This document shows, in pieces, positions 46,701 through 56,441 of a stretch of 64,000 nucleotides of DNA. Numbering within the stretch: position 1 is the stretch's first letter; the number at the start of each line of letters is the position of its first letter. Under the pieces are notes generated by a model. That model worked only from the letters and a program-made list of their open reading frames with translations. It was not told where the DNA came from and searched no databases. Location of the stretch: NCBI RefSeq assembly GCF_001476815.1, contig NZ_LDSL01000018.1, positions 1 to 64,000 on the forward strand, read 5' to 3'. The position numbers were made by a program, and so were the translations under genes. Origin of the DNA: Pseudacidovorax intermedius. Lineage in GTDB: Bacteria > Pseudomonadota > Gammaproteobacteria > Burkholderiales > Burkholderiaceae_C.

Positions 46701-46751
46701 CAGGCGCCAAGGGCGGGCGACAATATTCTGGACTTCGATGCCAAGTACTGA
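43746..46751 (+). CDS. gfcD: Fused GfcC-GfcD (YjbG-YjbH) capsule secretion protein
   Basis: A 1001-residue exported protein. Signal peptide to about residue 32. Residues about 45-255 look like GfcC/YjbG (VALGIVDPRWLEVNP, GDRARFVLP, VVVVQPDGTLCHV). A Pro/Ala linker (260-310) leads to the YjbH/GfcD part, opening DWGEIGLLQTPTARM and continuing as a long beta-rich outer-membrane region with alternating aromatic strands to the C-terminus. In E. coli these are two genes. The domain split is by eye. ATGA overlap with gfcB. Confidence 0.82.
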   Translation: MTTCERASRLHPLTLHLFAALCLGTAGGALAQNAAGTLPAAGTEATPTRPGERLSQWLLQQSPRPADPGVAWLVPQEKLPQQYLRNVLLIHFERSAAQRSGEDRAIRQRLLGWLHTLPATGRVALGIVDPRWLEVNPGQDPVAGDRARFVLPQDATGDVVVVQPDGTLCHVRHASGRWVGDYLRACGRLDGTDWAWIAQADGRTARMGVAAWNREAGVEPAPGAWVWAPPRSMEDMVAASEGLIKFLGTQGPAPSAARAAFQPVPTPNDGAATTPVPTPALPGGFAATGSLPAMPAAWPRPLDGSANDWGEIGLLQTPTARMSAAGEVRTSYSSVWPYSRLNVMFQPFDWMEAGFRYTSVSNREYGPQFPNQSYKDKSIDVKFRLLRESARVPELSLGFRDIGGTGLFSSEYFVANKRFGDLDVSLGIGWGYLGASGNISNPLRLISNRFATRPGSDNTGEANLNAYFRGPAALFGGVQWQTPWYPLTLKLEYDGNNYQNEPLANPLPRRSPLNVGLAYKLAQNVTLSAGFERGERFMIGLTVGGNLSTAQVPKLLDPPPPNFVPGAPANPPGWQETAAQIEAQTGWRVLRIAPNGDVLHLWVTDANTVYRDTRTERAVAVLHRDAPAAIRSFVIHYEERGLPLHAQAIARDEWVRARTEPLPPHLARDVTRRDYAPEPQPQPDTLLTPVAEGKPGQTGAAWLRPTDTFTFGVSPYFNQIIGGPNSFALVELGARASAQYNFSQQTWLQGTVNLRLADNYKGFTYDAPSGLPRVRTDQRLYLTTSRVTIPNLQLTHVGQLTKDQFYSVYGGYLEPMFAGVGAEWLYRPWGSRWAFGIDVNRVRQREFDQHLGLRDYRVNTGHASLYWNTGWNGVLVRVSAGQYLAGDRGATLDIAKRFDNGLTLGAYATKTNVSAAQFGEGSFDKGIYLSIPLDALLPRSSRSLIGFNWSPLTRDGGARLGRAVSLYDLTYIRDPDAFRFGPPPSQAPRAGDNILDFDAKY

Positions 46752-46895
46752 CGCCCTGGCCGCGGTTAGCATCCGCGCGCCGCGCAGCCACCCTGCGCGC
46801 CGCGCCTCGATTTCCCCTTGGGCGCCCACGGCCTCCATCGGCCCCTGCGCCCATTCTTCCCCTGCCCCCGACGCCCTCCGGTTCCCGTTGATTCC

Positions 46896-47330
46896 ATGAA
46901 GTCCCTCCTCGTCATCTGCGTCGGCAACATCTGCCGCAGCCCCATGGCCGAGGCCCTGCTGGCGCAGCAACTGCCCGACCTCAAGGTGAGTTCCGCCGGC
47001 ACCGGCGCACTGATCGGCCATGCCGCCGACCCCATGGCCCAGACGCTCATGACCGAGCGCGGCATCGACATCGGCCAGCATCGCGCCCGCCAGGTGAGCC
47101 GCGCCCTGTGCCAGGACAACGATCTCATCCTGACGATGGACGACGGCCAGAAGCGCTTCCTCGAGCAGACCTATCCCTTCGTGCGCGGCAAGGTCTACCG
47201 CATCGGCGAGGCCGCCAAGCTGAACGTGCCCGATCCCTACAAGCTCAGCCGCGACGCGTTCGAGAACGCGCTGCAACTCATCGATGCCGGCGTCCAGCAC
47301 TGGGCAGCGCGCATCCGCAAACTCTCATGA
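46896..47330 (+). CDS. etp: Low-molecular-weight protein-tyrosine phosphatase, Wzb/Etp-like
   Basis: A 144-residue phosphatase with P-loop CVGNICRS (residues 8-15) and acid loop VPDPY near 112. It dephosphorylates the cognate BY-kinase, whose gene follows with ATGA overlap. The pairing is standard for capsule and exopolysaccharide export systems. Start MKSLLVICVGN is typical. Confidence 0.93.
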   Translation: MKSLLVICVGNICRSPMAEALLAQQLPDLKVSSAGTGALIGHAADPMAQTLMTERGIDIGQHRARQVSRALCQDNDLILTMDDGQKRFLEQTYPFVRGKVYRIGEAAKLNVPDPYKLSRDAFENALQLIDAGVQHWAARIRKLS

Positions 47331-49582
47331 AGCCCCCTGCCTCCGCGGCCAGCCCCATGCAAACCACCCCCGCCCACGCCGTCGACAAGGATGACGACGA
47401 GATCCATCTGGCCGAGTATTTCGACATCCTGGTCGACAACAAGTGGCTGGTGGCCGGCATCACCGCACTGGCCCTGGTCCTCGGCGCCGCCTATGCGCTG
47501 CTGTCCACGCCCATCTACCAGTCCAACCTGCTGATCCAGGTCGAGGACGCGGCCCCCGACGCCAAGGGCTTCCTGGGCGACGCGTCCAGCCTGTTCGAGG
47601 TGAAGACGCCCGCCACCGGCGAGATCCAGGTGCTGCGTTCGCGCCTGGTCATCGGCGGCGCGGTGGATGCCACACGCTTCTACATCGATGCCAAGCCGGA
47701 CTACGTGCCGCTGGTGGGCGAATGGCTGTCGCGCCGCGCCAAGTCGCTGTCCAAGCCGCTGTCCTTCCCGGGGCTGAGCGGCCATGTGTACGGCACCGAG
47801 AAGATCGCCGTCGGCCGCTTCGTCGTGCCGGCCGAGCTGGAAGACCAGAAGCCCTTCATCGTGGAAGCGCTGGGCGACGGCCGCTACGAGCTCACGCATC
47901 CCGACCTCGACCAGCCGATCACCGGCCGCGTCGGCGAACAGGTGGTGCACAAGACGCCCCTGGGCGACATCGAGATCAAGATCGACACGCTGGACGCCCT
48001 GCCCGGCGCCAAGTTCGTCGTGCACCGCTACTCGCGCCTGCGCACCATCGAGGACCTCCAGCGCCGCATCCAGCCGAGCGAGCAGGGCCGGCAGTCCAAC
48101 GTGATCAGCGTGGCGCTGGAAGACAGCGACCGCGCGCGCCTGACGTCCATCCTGAACGCGGTCGCGGCCCAGTACGTCGAACAGAACCGCGAGCGCAAGG
48201 CCGCCGAAGCCGAACGCACGCTGGGCTTCCTGGACGAACAGTTGCCCGAGTTCAAGAAGCAGCTCGAGCGCTCGGAGGACGCGTACACCCGCTTCCGCAA
48301 CCAGAATTCCACCGTCGCCTTCGACGAGGAGGCCAAGGGCACGCTGGCGCAGATCGTCGAACTCCAGGGCAAGCTGCTCGAGGCACAGCAGAAACGCCGC
48401 GAGCTGGCGTCGCTCTACACCGCCAACCATCCGCGCATCCAGACCATCGACCAGCAGATCGGGCTGATCCAGAAGGATATCAATGCCCTCAACGCCCGCG
48501 TGGGACGCATGCCCACCATCCAGCAGGACGCCTTCCGCTTCGAGCGCGACGTGCGCGTGGGCAGCCAGCTCTACCAGTCGCTGCTGAACAACTCGCTGCA
48601 GTTGCGCCTGGTCAAGGAAGGCAAGACCGGCAACGTGCGCCTGCTCGACCCGGCCGTCCCGCCGCGCCTGCCCGTCAAGCCGCAGAAGGGCCTGATCGTG
48701 GCCCTGGCCGGCGTGCTGGGCCTGCTGGCCGGCGTCGCCCTGGCCTTCGTGCGCAGCATGTTCTTCAGCGGCATCCGCAACCCGCAGGAGATCGAGAACC
48801 ACACCGGTATGAGCGTGATGTCGGTGATCCCGTACACCGCCGAGCAGGGTGCGCTGGAAGCCCGCATGGAGACGGGCCAGAAGGGCGTGCACGTGCTGAC
48901 GGTGACCAATCCCGACAGCACGGCCGTCGAGAGCGTGCGCAGCCTGCGCATCGCGCTGCAGTTCGCGCTGCTCGAAGGCGAGAACAACCGCGTGCTGATC
49001 ACCGGCCCGACGCCTGGCATCGGCAAGAGCTTCGTCTCGGCCAATTTCGCCGCCATCATGGCCGCGGCCGGCAAGCGGGTGCTGCTGATGGACGCCGACA
49101 TGCGCAAGGGCTACATCAACAAGCAGTTCGGCCTCAAGCGCGAAGGCGGCCTGTCGGAACTGCTGCTGGGCGACCTGACGCTCGAGCAGGCCGTGCATGC
49201 CCAGGTGGTGCCCAACCTGGACGTGATGACCACGGGCCGCTATCCGCCCAACCCGGCGGACATGCTGCTCTCCGACACCTTCGGCCGCCTGCTGGACACG
49301 CTGTCCGCCCAGTACGACCTGGTGGTCATGGACGCGCCGCCGGTGCTGGTGGCCGCCGATGCGGCCGCCGCCGGCGCCCATGCAGCGGTGGTGCTGCTGG
49401 TGGCCCGCGCCGACCAGACCCAGATGGGCGAGCTGGTCGAGAGCACCAAACGCCTGCGCCAGGGCAACGTCACGCCGGCCGGCGTGGTGTTCAACGCCAT
49501 GGACATGACGCGCCGCCACTACGGCAGCCAGGGCTACCGCTACGGCGGCTACCGCTACACCGAGTACAAGTACAAGAGCTGA
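47327..49582 (+). CDS. etk: Polysaccharide co-polymerase / tyrosine autokinase, Wzc/Etk-like
   Basis: A 751-residue inner-membrane BY-kinase. TM1 lies at about 40-59 and TM2 at about 454-475, with a large coiled-coil periplasmic domain between (Wzz part). The cytoplasmic kinase has Walker A GPTPGIGKS (about 558), A' LLMDADMRKG (585) and B LVVMDAPP (664). The last 20 residues hold seven tyrosines, the autophosphorylation cluster. It regulates polymer length and export with the outer-membrane protein encoded convergently (gfcE). Confidence 0.94.
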   Translation: MKPPASAASPMQTTPAHAVDKDDDEIHLAEYFDILVDNKWLVAGITALALVLGAAYALLSTPIYQSNLLIQVEDAAPDAKGFLGDASSLFEVKTPATGEIQVLRSRLVIGGAVDATRFYIDAKPDYVPLVGEWLSRRAKSLSKPLSFPGLSGHVYGTEKIAVGRFVVPAELEDQKPFIVEALGDGRYELTHPDLDQPITGRVGEQVVHKTPLGDIEIKIDTLDALPGAKFVVHRYSRLRTIEDLQRRIQPSEQGRQSNVISVALEDSDRARLTSILNAVAAQYVEQNRERKAAEAERTLGFLDEQLPEFKKQLERSEDAYTRFRNQNSTVAFDEEAKGTLAQIVELQGKLLEAQQKRRELASLYTANHPRIQTIDQQIGLIQKDINALNARVGRMPTIQQDAFRFERDVRVGSQLYQSLLNNSLQLRLVKEGKTGNVRLLDPAVPPRLPVKPQKGLIVALAGVLGLLAGVALAFVRSMFFSGIRNPQEIENHTGMSVMSVIPYTAEQGALEARMETGQKGVHVLTVTNPDSTAVESVRSLRIALQFALLEGENNRVLITGPTPGIGKSFVSANFAAIMAAAGKRVLLMDADMRKGYINKQFGLKREGGLSELLLGDLTLEQAVHAQVVPNLDVMTTGRYPPNPADMLLSDTFGRLLDTLSAQYDLVVMDAPPVLVAADAAAAGAHAAVVLLVARADQTQMGELVESTKRLRQGNVTPAGVVFNAMDMTRRHYGSQGYRYGGYRYTEYKYKS

Positions 49583-49672
49583 TCACGGCGGGCCCCTCGG
49601 CCGCTGCCTGCCACAGCACGGCGGTGGCGGACCGGCTCGCGGTTCGCACCGGCTTCGCGCTGCCGCACAGGC

Positions 49673-49701
49673 AAAAAAAGACCGCCCTCGGGCGGTCTTT
49701 T
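49673..49701. terminator. Bidirectional terminator between etk and gfcE
   Basis: Stem GACCGCCC/GGGCGGTC with a two-base loop, flanked by seven A on the left and TTTT on the right. It can stop transcription from both convergent genes. Confidence 0.85.
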
Positions 49702-49747
49702 CGTTGGCCGGGCGCAGAAGCCTTCCGGCCGCGCTCAACGCAAGGGC

Positions 49748-50908
49748 TTACCAGCCGCGCGCGCGGTCGATGGTCTCGCTGCCCACGTTGACGGCCGAAG
49801 CCGAGGGCAGGATCAGGCTGATCACGCGGTTCCAGCGCACCAGCGGCACGGGGTCGATGTAGACCACGTCCTGGGGCCGCAGCGGGAACTGGCTGGCCAG
49901 GGCCAGCGCGGCGGGATTCTTGGCGTCGAGCTGGAAGATGGCCGGAGAGCCGGTCACGCCCTTGCGGATCACGTAGATCTGTCCCGGGTTCGAGGTATCG
50001 AGCGACGGACCGCCGGCTTCGCCCAGGGCCTCGTTGAGCATCAGCCGACCGGAGCCGCGCAGCGCGAGCGCGGTGGGCCGCAGCACCTCGCCCATCACGT
50101 AGATCTTGGTGTCCTCGCGCGTGCCCACGTAGATCGTGTCGCCGTTGCGCAGCGGGATGTCGGTGAGGTCATGGCCGGCCTCGCGCAGCGCGGGCAGGTC
50201 GATGCGGGTCGAGCGGCCGCCGCGCGTCAGCACGATCGACGAGCGGTCGCCCGCATCGACGATGCCGCCCGCACGGTTGATGGCCTCGGCCGCCGTCATC
50301 GGCAGGTCGGTGAAGATCTGCGAGCCCGGCGTGCGAACCTGGCCCTCCACATAGGCGCGGCGGCTGCGGAAGGACTGGATGCGCACCGTGACCTGGGGGC
50401 TCTGGATGTTGCGTGCCAGACGCCGTGCCAGCAGGTCCGATGCCTCGGACTCGGTCAGCCCCTCGAGCTTGACCCGGCCGACGTAGGGGAAGGAAATCTC
50501 GCCATTGCCAGCGACGATGAACCCGGGCGCCACGCTCACGCCCGTCGGGTCCACGGACTGCGAAATCACCGCGCCGGCATTCGGCAGCAGCTCGGGATGG
50601 TCATACACGATCACGCCCACCACGTCGCCCGGGCCGATGGTGTACGGGTCGGGCTTGCCGAACAGCGCCTGCACGTCCGCCGGCACGCCCTTCGGGGCGA
50701 ACTGCTGCAGCGTGCGCACCAGCGCGGTCGTGATCGGGGTGATGCGGCCTTCGGGCGCCTCGTCGGGCACGTACTGGAACTTGGGCGGCAGTTCGCTCTG
50801 GTCGGCATACGGCCCGACCGGTCCCGGCCCCGGGATCACCGTGCAGCCCTGCAAGGCCGCGGCCGCCGCCAATGCCGTCCAGGCCGGCACATTCACTGGG
50901 AATTTCAA
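49748..50908 (-). CDS. gfcE: Polysaccharide export outer-membrane lipoprotein, Wza/GfcE-like
   Basis: A 386-residue OMA-family protein forming the outer-membrane export channel. A lipobox is seen in ALQGC. The Poly_export domain (YTIGPGDVVGVIVYDHPEL) is followed by SLBB domains (EGQVRTPGSQIF, IYVMGEVLRPTALAL) and a C-terminal WNRVISLILPSASAV. I choose TTG at 50908 (MKFPVNVPAW), which gives a proper lipoprotein signal; ATG at 50944 adds 12 partly acidic residues. It is convergent with etk instead of lying inside the gfc operon as in E. coli. Confidence 0.88.
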   Translation of the reverse strand: MKFPVNVPAWTALAAAAALQGCTVIPGPGPVGPYADQSELPPKFQYVPDEAPEGRITPITTALVRTLQQFAPKGVPADVQALFGKPDPYTIGPGDVVGVIVYDHPELLPNAGAVISQSVDPTGVSVAPGFIVAGNGEISFPYVGRVKLEGLTESEASDLLARRLARNIQSPQVTVRIQSFRSRRAYVEGQVRTPGSQIFTDLPMTAAEAINRAGGIVDAGDRSSIVLTRGGRSTRIDLPALREAGHDLTDIPLRNGDTIYVGTREDTKIYVMGEVLRPTALALRGSGRLMLNEALGEAGGPSLDTSNPGQIYVIRKGVTGSPAIFQLDAKNPAALALASQFPLRPQDVVYIDPVPLVRWNRVISLILPSASAVNVGSETIDRARGW

Positions 50909-51029
50909 GTCAACTACCTGTTCTGATCGTGGAATGCGCGCCATGCAAGGCGCGGCGCGCGCAGTGCGGCGGCGAGAGGGTTGTCTCTGCCCCGCGGATG
51001 ATATTCGGCTTTGCGGCCCGCTCCGGCGC

Positions 51030-51809
<780 letters not shown>

Positions 51810-51816
51810 GGCGGGA

Positions 51817-52674
51817 TCAGGCGGTCGGAGAAGAGGAAGGCCGGGCGTCGAGCTGCTGCCACAGCAACGTCGCGGCGCCGGGGGCAAGCTCGATCGGCGC
51901 GTCGATGGCCGCGGCCTCGACGCACAGCATGTGGCGCCAGCCGTCGGCCGGCATGTCGGCCAGGCGAGCGCACAGCGCGGGGCCGGGGTTCCAGACCACC
52001 GTCTGCGGGCAGTCGGGCGACGACGCGATGTGCAGGTCGCCGCGCGGCTGCCGCAGCACCAGCGGCTGTGCGGGCGCGCCGTAGACGCTGTCGAATTCCT
52101 CGCCGAAGCCGACAGCATCGCGCGTCTCGGTGGCGCGCGCGTCGCGCACGGCGTCCCAGCACGGCGCGCCCTGCAGGCCCAGCAGACGCGCATCGGCCAG
52201 TTCGTCGACGCGCAGGTAGGTATGCAGTGCCGCGGTGAAGGACCAGGGCGCAACCCCGGTGTTGGCGACCTGCAGCGCGATGCGCAGCACGCCCGCCCGC
52301 GGCACGCTCAGCGTCAGGTCGAGGCCGAAGCGCTCGGGCCAGAAGGCGCGGGTCGCGTCGCTGTCCGTGAGCCGGAGCGTCCAGGCGTCGGGCGCCGTCT
52401 CCCCGGCGAAGGTCCACGGCAGGTTGCGGGCGAAGCCGTGCTTGGGCAGCGGCCCGCGCTGGTTGAACTGGGGAAAGCAGATGGGCACGCCGCCGCGGAT
52501 CGCCGAACGGCCGTCGAACAGCGCCGTCGGACTGAGGTACAGCCGCTCGGTGCCGTCGGCGTCCTGCCACGACAGCAGATGGCCGCCATGCAGCGCGACC
52601 ACGAGGCGGTCGCCGGTGCGGGCCGAGAGTTCGACGGCCGGCTGGCCGCGGACGATGGTCTCGCGGTGGCTCAC
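51817..52674 (-). CDS. yeaD: D-hexose-6-phosphate mutarotase (YeaD family)
   Basis: A 285-residue aldose-1-epimerase-like protein. Substrate-binding region [24 protein letters not shown] and catalytic His in [11 protein letters not shown] are visible. The family interconverts anomers of glucose-6-phosphate and similar sugars. It is inserted between hisA and hisF with short gaps (54 and 7 bases), so it is co-transcribed with the his genes although it has no role in histidine synthesis. Confidence 0.9.
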   Translation of the reverse strand: MSHRETIVRGQPAVELSARTGDRLVVALHGGHLLSWQDADGTERLYLSPTALFDGRSAIRGGVPICFPQFNQRGPLPKHGFARNLPWTFAGETAPDAWTLRLTDSDATRAFWPERFGLDLTLSVPRAGVLRIALQVANTGVAPWSFTAALHTYLRVDELADARLLGLQGAPCWDAVRDARATETRDAVGFGEEFDSVYGAPAQPLVLRQPRGDLHIASSPDCPQTVVWNPGPALCARLADMPADGWRHMLCVEAAAIDAPIELAPGAATLLWQQLDARPSSSPTA

Positions 52675-52728
52675 TGCACGGGCCTCTTGCAGGCGAAAGG
52701 CGGGCGCGGACCGGCGCGCATCGGGCGC

Positions 52729-53475
52729 TCAGGCCGCATTGGCCAGTTCGTCCGCACGGGCCTGGGCCTGGCCGAAGTCCAGATCGCCCGAATAGATGGC
52801 GCGGCCGCAGATCACGCCTTCCACGCCCTCGCCTTCGACCGCGCACAGCTGCTCGATGTCGGCGATGTTGGACAGGCCGCCGGAAGCGATCACCGGGATG
52901 GTCAGCGCCTGCGCGAGCTTCACGGTGGCGTCGATGTTGATGCCCGAGAGCATGCCGTCGCGGCCGATGTCGGTGTAGATGATCGACTCGACGCCGTAGT
53001 CCTCGAACTTCCTGCCCAGGTCCACCACCTCGTGGCCGGTGAGCTTGCTCCAGCCGTCGGTGGCCACCTTGCCGTCCTTGGCGTCCAGGCCCACGATGAT
53101 GTGGCCGCCGAAGGCCACGCAGGCGTCCTTCAGGAAGCCGGGGTTCTTCACGGCGGCGGTGCCGATGATCACGTAGCGCAGGCCGTCGTCGATGTAGCGC
53201 TCGATGGTGTCCAGGTCGCGGATGCCGCCGCCCAGCTGCACCGGGATGTCGTCACCCACCTCGCGCAGGATCGCCTTGATGGCCGCATGGTTCTGCGGCT
53301 TGCCGGCGAAGGCGCCGTTCAGGTCCACCAGGTGCAGGCGGCGGGCGCCGGCCTGGACCCACTTGCGCGCCATGGCCGCGGGGTCTTCGCTGAAGACGGT
53401 CGATTGGTCCATGTCGCCCTGCTTGAGCCGAACGCAATGGCCGTCCTTGAGATCGATGGCGGGAATGAGGAGCAT
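52729..53475 (-). CDS. hisA: ProFAR isomerase HisA
   Basis: A 248-residue (beta-alpha)8 isomerase for step 4 of histidine synthesis. [16 protein letters not shown], the catalytic Asp pair (IDLK and YTDIGRDG), and [11 protein letters not shown] are present. Located between hisH and the mutarotase on the minus strand. Confidence 0.97.
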   Translation of the reverse strand: MLLIPAIDLKDGHCVRLKQGDMDQSTVFSEDPAAMARKWVQAGARRLHLVDLNGAFAGKPQNHAAIKAILREVGDDIPVQLGGGIRDLDTIERYIDDGLRYVIIGTAAVKNPGFLKDACVAFGGHIIVGLDAKDGKVATDGWSKLTGHEVVDLGRKFEDYGVESIIYTDIGRDGMLSGINIDATVKLAQALTIPVIASGGLSNIADIEQLCAVEGEGVEGVICGRAIYSGDLDFGQAQARADELANAA

Positions 53476-53607
53476 GATGAGGCGCTGAAACGTGCCGGGA
53501 ACGAACGAGGAGGAATGCGAAAGGAACCGGTTTCGACGCGGCCGCCGGGCGCTGCCTCGCGGGACACGCGGGCGCCCACCGCAACGGCGGCGGTCGGCAT
53601 GGCCGAT

Positions 53608-54264
53608 TCAGGGAGTCCAGTGGAGGAAGTTCCGGTAGAGCTGCAGACCGTGGTCGGCGCTCTTCTCCGGGTGGAATTGGGTCGCAAAAATGTTATCGCG
53701 CGCCACTGCGGCGGTAAAGCGGCCGCCGTAGTCGGCCTCGCCCACGCTGTGCGCCGCGTCCTGCGGCCGGGCATAGAAGCTGTGGACGAAATAGAACCAT
53801 TCGTTGTCGGGAATGCCTTGCCACATGGCATGTGGCCGGGCCTGCTGCACCTGGTTCCAGCCCATCTGCGGCACCTTGAAATGGCTGCCGTCGGGCTGCA
53901 GGCGACCTGCCAGCTGGAAGCGCCGCACCTCGCCGGCAATCAGGTTCAGGCCGTCGCTGGGCCCTTCTTCGCTGCGGCCCAGCAGCATCTGCATGCCCAC
54001 GCACACGCCGAACAGCGGCTTGCTGGCCGCCGCCTCGAGCACCGAGGCCAGCAGGCCCGACTCGCGCAGCTCGCGCATGCAGTCGGGCATGGCGCCCTGG
54101 CCGGGCAGCACCACGCGGGTGGCGGCGCGCACGACCTCGGGGTCGGCCGTCACGTGCACCTCCACGCCCGCGGCATCGGCCGCATGGCGCACGGCCTGGG
54201 ACACGGACCAGAGGTTGCCCATGCCGTAGTCCACCACGGCGACGCTGTTCTTCATCGGAGTCAT
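53608..54264 (-). CDS. hisH: Imidazole glycerol phosphate synthase, glutaminase subunit HisH
   Basis: A 218-residue class I glutamine amidotransferase that supplies ammonia to HisF. Catalytic triad: Cys in FGVCVGMQ, His and Glu in [10 protein letters not shown]-terminal [13 protein letters not shown] is diagnostic. Starts at 54264 (MTPMKN) or 54255 (MKN) are equally possible. hisA is 132 bases downstream, a wider gap than elsewhere in the cluster. Confidence 0.96.
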   Translation of the reverse strand: MTPMKNSVAVVDYGMGNLWSVSQAVRHAADAAGVEVHVTADPEVVRAATRVVLPGQGAMPDCMRELRESGLLASVLEAAASKPLFGVCVGMQMLLGRSEEGPSDGLNLIAGEVRRFQLAGRLQPDGSHFKVPQMGWNQVQQARPHAMWQGIPDNEWFYFVHSFYARPQDAAHSVGEADYGGRFTAAVARDNIFATQFHPEKSADHGLQLYRNFLHWTP

Positions 54265-54307
54265 TCGGGTCGGAAAGGACCGGTCGGGCGACGGTGCGCC
54301 AGGAGGT

Positions 54308-54955
54308 TTACAGGGAGCCCTTGGTGGAGGGAATCACGCCGGCTGAGCGCGGATCCAGCTCGAGCGCGGCGCGCACGGCGCGGGCGAAGGCCTTGAAGAT
54401 CGTCTCGCACTGATGGTGCGCGTTGACGCCCTTGAGGTTGTCGATGTGCAGCGTCACGCCGGCATGGTTGACGAAACCCTGGAAGAACTCGAAGGCCAGC
54501 TGGGTGTCGAAGCCGCCGATGCTGCCGCTGGTGAAGCGCACGTCCATGTGCAGCCCGGGACGGCCCGAGAAGTCGACCACCACGCGCGACAGCGCCTCGT
54601 CCAGCGGCACGTAGGCATGGCCGTAGCGGCGGATGCCCTTCTTGTCGCCCACGGCGCGGGCGACGGCCTGGCCCAGGGTGATGCCGACGTCTTCCACGGT
54701 GTGATGGCCATCGATGTGCAGGTCGCCCTCGCAGTGCACGTCCAGGTCGATCAGGCCGTGGCGGGCGATCTGGTCGAGCATGTGGTCGAAGAAGCCGATG
54801 CCGGTGGCCAGCTGGGCCCGGCCGCTGCCGTCGAGGTCGATGCGCACGCGGATCTTCGTCTCGGCGGTGTTGCGCGCGACGTCGGCCACGCGGGCCGGGG
54901 GCTGGGCATTGCCGGCGGCGGCAACGATGGCGTCGGGAGCCGTGGGGGTGTTCAT
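54308..54955 (-). CDS. hisB: Imidazoleglycerol-phosphate dehydratase
   Basis: A 215-residue manganese enzyme (monofunctional; no phosphatase domain). Metal-binding motifs [24 protein letters not shown] and the duplicated [13 protein letters not shown] are complete. The ATG overlaps the hisC stop by four bases. The first 20 residues are a variable extension. Confidence 0.97.
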   Translation of the reverse strand: MNTPTAPDAIVAAAGNAQPPARVADVARNTAETKIRVRIDLDGSGRAQLATGIGFFDHMLDQIARHGLIDLDVHCEGDLHIDGHHTVEDVGITLGQAVARAVGDKKGIRRYGHAYVPLDEALSRVVVDFSGRPGLHMDVRFTSGSIGGFDTQLAFEFFQGFVNHAGVTLHIDNLKGVNAHHQCETIFKAFARAVRAALELDPRSAGVIPSTKGSL

Positions 54956-56064
54956 AGGGAGGCCTGGAGGGCGGCCAGCATGCGCGCGTTGTCGTCGGGC
55001 GTGCCGACCGTCAGGCGCAGGCAGTTGGCCAGCAGAGGGTGCATTTTAGAAACGTTCTTGATGAGGACGCCGCGCGCCTTCATGCCCGCGAAGGCGGCGT
55101 CGGCGTCGGGCACGCGCAGCAGCACCATGTTGGCCTCGCTGGGCCACACCTTCACCCCTGGCAGTGCCTGCAGCGCCTCGACCAGGCGGGAGCGCTCCAG
55201 GCGGATGGTCTGGGCCTGGGCCTCGAACACCTCGGCATGCTCGAGCGCGAAGAGCGCGCATTCGGCATTGAGCACGCTGATGTTGTAGGGCGGCCGCACC
55301 TTGTCGATCTCGGCGGCCAGCGCCTCGGGCGCCAGCAGGTAGCCCAGGCGCACGCCGGCCAACCCGAACTTGCTGAGGGTGCGCATCAGCACGACATGGC
55401 CATGGGCCGCCGGGTCGCGGCGGATTTCGTCCAGCCAGCTGTGGGCGGCGAAGGGCTGGTAGGCCTCGTCGATCACCACCAGGCCGCCCTGCGCGCCCTG
55501 GGCCGCGATCAGCCGGCGCATGGCGGCGGCGTCGAACAGGTTGGCGGTCGGGTTGTTGGGATAGGCCAGGTAGAGCAGCGCCGGCTTGTGCTGGGCAATG
55601 GCGGCCAGCATGGCCACCTCGTCCAGCTGGAAGTCGGCGTCCAGCGGCACGCCCACGAAATCCAGGCCCTGCAGCTGCGCACTGAGCGCATACATCACGA
55701 AGCCGGGCAGCGGCGCCAGGATGGTGGCGCCGGGCTGGTCGCAGGCGATGCCCAGCAGCGAGATCAGTTCGTCGGAGCCGTTGCCCAGCACCAGCGACTG
55801 GCCCGAAGGCAGGTCCACATGGGCGGCGATGGCGGCCTTGAGCCGCTGCGCCTCGTCGCCGGGATAGCGGTTGACGGCCAGGGCGCCCAGGCGGGCGCCC
55901 AGCGCGGCCTGCAGCGCGGGCGGCAGGCCGTAGGGGTTCTCCATCGCGTCGAGCTTGAGCAGGCCCTCGGCGGACTGCACGACGTAGGCATGCATGTCGC
56001 GCACGTCGGGGCGGATGCGGTCGAGGGCGCGGCGGGTGAGGTCGGAAGTGGGGGCAGTGGTCAT
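54952..56064 (-). CDS. hisC: Histidinol-phosphate aminotransferase
   Basis: A 370-residue PLP-dependent aminotransferase. Motifs [43 protein letters not shown] and the PLP lysine in [18 protein letters not shown]. Follows a small exported-protein gene and is coupled to hisB (ATGA). Confidence 0.97.
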   Translation of the reverse strand: MTTAPTSDLTRRALDRIRPDVRDMHAYVVQSAEGLLKLDAMENPYGLPPALQAALGARLGALAVNRYPGDEAQRLKAAIAAHVDLPSGQSLVLGNGSDELISLLGIACDQPGATILAPLPGFVMYALSAQLQGLDFVGVPLDADFQLDEVAMLAAIAQHKPALLYLAYPNNPTANLFDAAAMRRLIAAQGAQGGLVVIDEAYQPFAAHSWLDEIRRDPAAHGHVVLMRTLSKFGLAGVRLGYLLAPEALAAEIDKVRPPYNISVLNAECALFALEHAEVFEAQAQTIRLERSRLVEALQALPGVKVWPSEANMVLLRVPDADAAFAGMKARGVLIKNVSKMHPLLANCLRLTVGTPDDNARMLAALQASL

Positions 56065-56084
56065 GGATGCGGGCGCCGGGGCGC

Positions 56085-56441
56085 TCAGGGACTGCAGCGG
56101 TAGGCGCTCTGCAGCGCCGCCGACAGCACCAGTTGCACGGGCATGTCGGCTTCGTAGAGCTGGGCGTTGCGCGCCAGCTCGCCCTGGAACAGCGAACGCG
56201 CCATCGAGGGCTCCAGCCGGCGGCCGGCCACGCAGAAGGGCGGCTTCTGGCCGGCACGCTGAACGGTGTCGGCGGCCTCGCGTAGGCCCTCAAGCACGCC
56301 GACGAGGTAATAGCTCGCGTAGTTGGGGCCTTCCTTGCCGGCGGCTTCCAGCGTGCGGAACTCGCGCAGGCTCATGGCGGGGGCTGCCGTGGCCAAGGCC
56401 AGCAGGGCCAGCGCCATCAGGGGCCGCCTCGGCGAAGTCAC
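56085..56441 (-). CDS. Small exported protein, possibly Rap1a/Tai-like, in the his cluster
   Basis: A 118-residue periplasmic protein I cannot name firmly. A GTG start overlaps the hisD stop (GTGA); this gives a signal peptide with two arginines ([20 protein letters not shown]). An ATG at 56417 is the alternative. The mature part has two cysteines (FCVAGRR and terminal YRCSP) and the pattern [11 protein letters not shown]....AALQSAYRC. This recalls Rap1a/Tai-type disulfide proteins, some of which are immunity proteins. Its conserved coupling to hisD is unexplained. Confidence 0.65.
   Translation of the reverse strand: MTSPRRPLMALALLALATAAPAMSLREFRTLEAAGKEGPNYASYYLVGVLEGLREAADTVQRAGQKPPFCVAGRRLEPSMARSLFQGELARNAQLYEADMPVQLVLSAALQSAYRCSP

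Noticed and set aside
47237-49519. A 760-codon minus-strand open frame opposite etk
   Set aside because: His/Ala/Gln-rich shadow of the tyrosine kinase gene, with no recognisable domain.
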